Of a DNA stretch of 7,819 nucleotides, positions 6,277-7,819 are shown piece after piece. A program made the position numbers and the translations under genes. This DNA is from Myxococcota bacterium (GTDB lineage Bacteria; Myxococcota; Polyangia; GCA-2747355; JAKLHH01): positions 1 through 7,819 of the forward strand of contig JAKLHH010000322.1 in assembly GCA_022710245.1 (NCBI GenBank). The letters are read 5' to 3'. The notes under the pieces are model-generated. The model ran no database searches. It was given only the letters and a program-made list of their open reading frames with translations, and was not told the DNA's origin. Every line of letters begins with the position of its first letter. Position 1 is the first letter of the stretch.

Positions 6277-6302
6277 GCGCTCTGGCGTCTAGCCAGCAGC
6301 GC
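6277..6302 (+). terminator. Terminator-like hairpin after the secreted-protein gene
   Basis: GCGCTCTGGC (6277-6286) pairs with GCCAG-C-AGCGC (6292-6302) around the loop GTCTA: ten base pairs with one bulged C. It begins 16 bases after the stop codon at 6261. There is no following T-run, so it could be a factor-assisted terminator or another structured element. Confidence 0.45.
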
Positions 6303-6313
6303 TTCGCCCCGGG

Positions 6314-6319
6314 TATCAT
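6314..6319 (+). promoter_or_regulatory. Candidate -10 element for the Tat array
   Basis: TATCAT matches TATAAT at five of six positions and lies 26 bases before the ATG at 6346, just downstream of the terminator-like hairpin. No clear -35 hexamer is seen at 16-18 base spacing (AGCCAG lies at 17). The expected leader would be about 20 bases, including GGAG at 6337-6340. Confidence 0.35.
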
Positions 6320-6345
6320 CGATCACACCCCTCAACGGAGACCGC

Positions 6346-6924
6346 ATGAGCAAGCGCGACTTCCGACCGCTGCCGCCGGGCGAGGCCTCCTATCCCACGA
6401 GCGATGAGTTTGCGCCGCAACGCCGCTCGGTGCTCCGCCAGCTCGGGGCAGGGCTCGGCCTGCTCCTCCTCGGGGGCAGCGCCCTCGCCGGCGAGCCGAC
6501 GAAGAAGAAGAAGCCGCCGAAGAAGGACGAGAAGAAGAAGCCGAAGCCGCCGGAGCACGTCAACGGCGGCAAGTCGGGTCCGAGCTCCGAGCTCGACGAG
6601 GACCTGGCCGAGGACCTCGCCGCAGGCGACGACAAGGGCAAGAAGAAGCCGAAGGGCAAGGGCAAGAAGGGCGACGACGCGCCGAAGAAGCCACACCCGC
6701 CGCTGCGGGGTGAGCCGTCCCACCCCGAGGCCGCCCTCGACGGAGAGGGGCGCGGCCCTTGGGAGACGGAGCCCGCCGGCGACAGCAAGGACAGCAAGGA
6801 CAGCAAGAAGAAGAAGAAGAAGCCCGACGACAAGAAGAAGGAGCCCCCGCGGCCGCCGCCGGGAGAGCCGCCCGCGCCCCACTCCGCCCTCGACGAGCGG
6901 GCGCAGCACCCCGAGCTGGTCTGA
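6346..6924 (+). CDS. Tat-exported Lys/Pro-rich repeat protein, paralog A
   Basis: This is the first of three tandem paralogs; 192 residues, function unknown. It has a conserved leader (MSKRDFRPL, then YPTSDEFAP), a twin-arginine signal (QRRSVLRQLGAG, R26-R27), a hydrophobic core to about 44 and an ALA|GE cleavage site after A48. The mature part is low complexity: Lys/Pro-rich blocks (about 52-68, 97-117, 154-168) alternate with three copies of G-x4-P-x3-[LIV]-D (G74-D84, G122-D132, G173-D183). The middle copy continues to W139. No folded domain is recognised. Its Tat motif is the weakest of the three (Val and Leu where B and C have Phe and Leu), and it has one more motif copy than they do. 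GGAG lies five bases before the ATG. A DNA run of three GACAGCAAG units followed by AAG repeats encodes KDSKDSKKKKKK-type sequence. Paralog B starts 22 bases after its stop. Confidence 0.85.
   Translation: MSKRDFRPLPPGEASYPTSDEFAPQRRSVLRQLGAGLGLLLLGGSALAGEPTKKKKPPKKDEKKKPKPPEHVNGGKSGPSSELDEDLAEDLAAGDDKGKKKPKGKGKKGDDAPKKPHPPLRGEPSHPEAALDGEGRGPWETEPAGDSKDSKDSKKKKKKPDDKKKEPPRPPPGEPPAPHSALDERAQHPELV
6781..6822 (+). repeat. Short tandem repeat (GACAGCAAG)x3 and AAG run
   Basis: GACAGCAAG is repeated exactly three times (6781-6807) and runs straight into further AAG triplets (6808-6822) inside paralog A. All units are multiples of three, so copy-number change by slippage would lengthen or shorten the Lys/Asp/Ser tract without a frameshift. 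Confidence 0.75.
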
Positions 6925-6946
6925 CGCGAACGGAGCAGGAGCAGAG

Positions 6947-7405
6947 ATGAGCAAGCGAGAGTTCCGTCCACAGTCCGAGGTCACCGGGCCGACCTATCCG
7001 ACGAGCGACGGCTTCGCGCCGCGGAGGCGTCACTTCCTCCTCGGGCTGGCTGCGGGCCTGGGGCTGGCGCTCCTCGGGGGCGACGCGGCCGCTGGCGAGA
7101 GCAAGAAGCCGACGCCGAAGAAGCCGCCGAAGAAGCAACCGAAGAAGCCGGCACCGCCGAGGGACCTCGACGGCGACGTGGCGGGACCGAACGCCGTCCT
7201 CGACGAGGAGACCTGCGAGGCGTGGGACGCGCCGCACCTCGTGGCCGGCGACCACGACGACAAGAAGAAGCCGAAGCCCAAGGGCGGCAAGAAAGGGGGC
7301 GATGAGGGGAAGAAGCGCCTCCCGCCGGTGAAGGGCGATGTGGCGCAGCCCGACGCCGCCGTCGACGCCGAGACCCAGGGGCCGTGGGACACGGAGCGAC
7401 CATGA
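6947..7405 (+). CDS. Tat-exported Lys/Pro-rich repeat protein, paralog B
   Basis: The second paralog has 152 residues, function unknown. It has the leader MSKREFRP...YPTSDGFAP and a Tat signal RRRHFLLGLAAG (R26-R28), close to the RRxFLK consensus. A hydrophobic core runs to about 44 and an AxA site gives cleavage after A49. The mature part has a Lys/Pro block (about 53-71), motif copy 1 (G76, P81, D86, W93), an acidic/His spacer, a second Lys block (about 106-124) and motif copy 2 (G130, P135, D140, W147) near the C-terminus. In both copies Trp is exactly seven residues after the motif Asp and is followed by Asp. A single Cys (C90) is present. AGGAG lies five bases before this ATG; the frame stays open upstream into paralog A, but the ATG at 6947 matches the start of its paralogs exactly. 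Its stop overlaps the start of paralog C (ATGA). Confidence 0.86.
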   Translation: MSKREFRPQSEVTGPTYPTSDGFAPRRRHFLLGLAAGLGLALLGGDAAAGESKKPTPKKPPKKQPKKPAPPRDLDGDVAGPNAVLDEETCEAWDAPHLVAGDHDDKKKPKPKGGKKGGDEGKKRLPPVKGDVAQPDAAVDAETQGPWDTERP

Positions 7406-7815
7406 GCAAGCGAGAGTTTCGTCCGCTCTCCGAGGCGCCCGCGCCGTCGTATCCGACGAGCGACGGGTTCGAGCCGCAGCGGCGGCGTTTCCTCCTCGGG
7501 CTGGCGGCGGGCGTGGGGCTCGCGCTCCTCGGCGGCGAGGCCGGGGCTGGCGAGAAGAAGGAGAAGAAGGAGAAGGGGTCCTCGAAGAAGCACGACAAGA
7601 AGCGTCCGCCGCCCAGGACCCACGGTGTTCCGCCCTCCCACGACGGCCCCCTCGACGAAGGATGCGAGCAGGGCGAATGGGAGGACATGGCCGCCGTCGA
7701 CGCCGACCCTGACAAGAAGAAGAAGGGCAAGAAGGACAAGAAGAAGCCCAACCCGGTGCCCCGGCCGGGTCGCCCACCGCACCCGCACGCCGCGATCGAC
7801 GAGCCCGAGGACTGA
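7402..7815 (+). CDS. Tat-exported Lys/Pro-rich repeat protein, paralog C
   Basis: The third paralog has 137 residues, function unknown. The leader is MSKREFRPLSE...YPTSDGFEP. Its Tat signal QRRRFLLGLAAG is the best match of the three to the twin-arginine consensus, with cleavage expected after A49 (AGA|GE). The mature part has a Lys/Glu block (about 51-68), motif copy 1 with His in place of the usual Pro (G75, H80, D85, W93), a Lys block (about 105-115) and copy 2 (G123, P128, D133) ending four residues before the C-terminus. The start at 7402 overlaps the stop of paralog B by ATGA and has GGAG five bases ahead. An in-frame ATG at 7384 is rejected because it lacks that site and the shared N-terminus. 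The signal region and part of the leader are very similar in DNA to paralog B, indicating a recent duplication. The window ends four bases after the stop. Confidence 0.85.
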   Translation: MSKREFRPLSEAPAPSYPTSDGFEPQRRRFLLGLAAGVGLALLGGEAGAGEKKEKKEKGSSKKHDKKRPPPRTHGVPPSHDGPLDEGCEQGEWEDMAAVDADPDKKKKGKKDKKKPNPVPRPGRPPHPHAAIDEPED

Positions 7816-7819
7816 CGCC

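Larger units (their letters stand above)
6346..7815 (+). repeat. Tandem array of three paralogous genes with seven motif copies
   Basis: Three consecutive genes share the leader, Tat signal and tail architecture. The G-x4-[PH]-x3-[LIV]-D motif is encoded at 6565-6597, 6709-6741, 6862-6894 (A), 7172-7204, 7334-7366 (B), 7624-7656 and 7768-7800 (C). Gly, the hydrophobic residue and Asp keep identical spacing in all seven; Pro is present in six. Trp codons follow at 6760-6762, 7223-7225, 7385-7387 and 7678-7680. Gene spacing shrinks along the array from 22 bases to a 4-base overlap, suggesting one mRNA. Confidence 0.8.

Noticed and set aside
6404..6946. Upstream extension of the paralog B frame into paralog A
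   Set aside because: The extension is an Arg/Ser-rich shadow of paralog A; the ATG at 6947 with AGGAG reproduces the N-terminus shared by all three paralogs.
6560..7788. Minus-strand open frames opposite the Tat array
   Set aside because: They encode Leu-, Phe- or Ser-rich sequence that is simply the complement of AAG and CCG repeats; the plus-strand genes have paralogous starts, ribosome sites and matching Tat signals.
6346..7815. Histone-like or DNA-binding identity for the Lys-rich proteins
   Set aside because: The Lys/Pro blocks resemble basic nucleoid-protein tails, but clear twin-arginine signals with AxA cleavage sites point to export.

Overview
This is a very GC-rich window with strongly G/C-ending codons. 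It looks like chromosomal DNA from a large-genome bacterium, most plausibly of the Myxococcota/deltaproteobacterial type. That placement is an inference from base composition, many Ser- and Lys-rich exported proteins, Tim44-like envelope proteins and lineage-style hypothetical genes. No RNA gene, CRISPR array, insertion sequence or phage gene is visible.

Layout. (1) Bases 1-1385 (+) hold nearly all of rimO, the radical-SAM methylthiotransferase for ribosomal protein S12; only its first few codons lie outside the window. (2) Bases 1404-3815 hold a minus-strand group convergent with rimO. Read 3'->5' on the plus coordinates, it contains a helical-repeat protein with an acidic linker (3815-2694), a multi-pass membrane protein (2554-2018) and a membrane-anchored TlpA-like thioredoxin with a CAPC site (2021-1404). 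The last two overlap by ATGA. (3) A divergent intergenic region (3816-4002) separates this group from a plus-strand series of exported proteins. (4) Bases 4003-5490 encode a 495-residue membrane protein with a Ser-rich stretch and two successive [Tim44/NTF2-like + Cys4 zinc-ribbon] units. (5) Bases 5632-6261 encode a Sec-secreted protein of unknown function. (6) Bases 6346-7815 hold three tandem paralogous genes. Each encodes a conserved N-terminal leader, a twin-arginine signal and a Lys/Pro-rich, probably disordered tail.

The most unusual content is the three-gene Tat array. Outside the Lys-rich linkers, the three tails carry seven copies of one short motif, G-x4-P-x3-[LIV]-D, with invariant spacing (His replaces Pro in one copy). 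Three copies have a Trp exactly seven residues after the Asp, and a fourth has it at eight. A conserved leader followed by repeated short motifs resembles the architecture of multi-core modified-peptide precursors, but no maturase is visible here, so that reading is only a hypothesis. The array runs to the right edge of the window and may continue beyond it.

How the genes work together: rimO is housekeeping and probably unrelated to the rest. The minus-strand genes may form a co-transcribed envelope/redox unit. The plus-strand genes from 4003 onward all encode exported or membrane proteins, but apparently from separate transcription units: there is a gap before 5632 and a terminator-like hairpin plus a promoter-like site before 6346.
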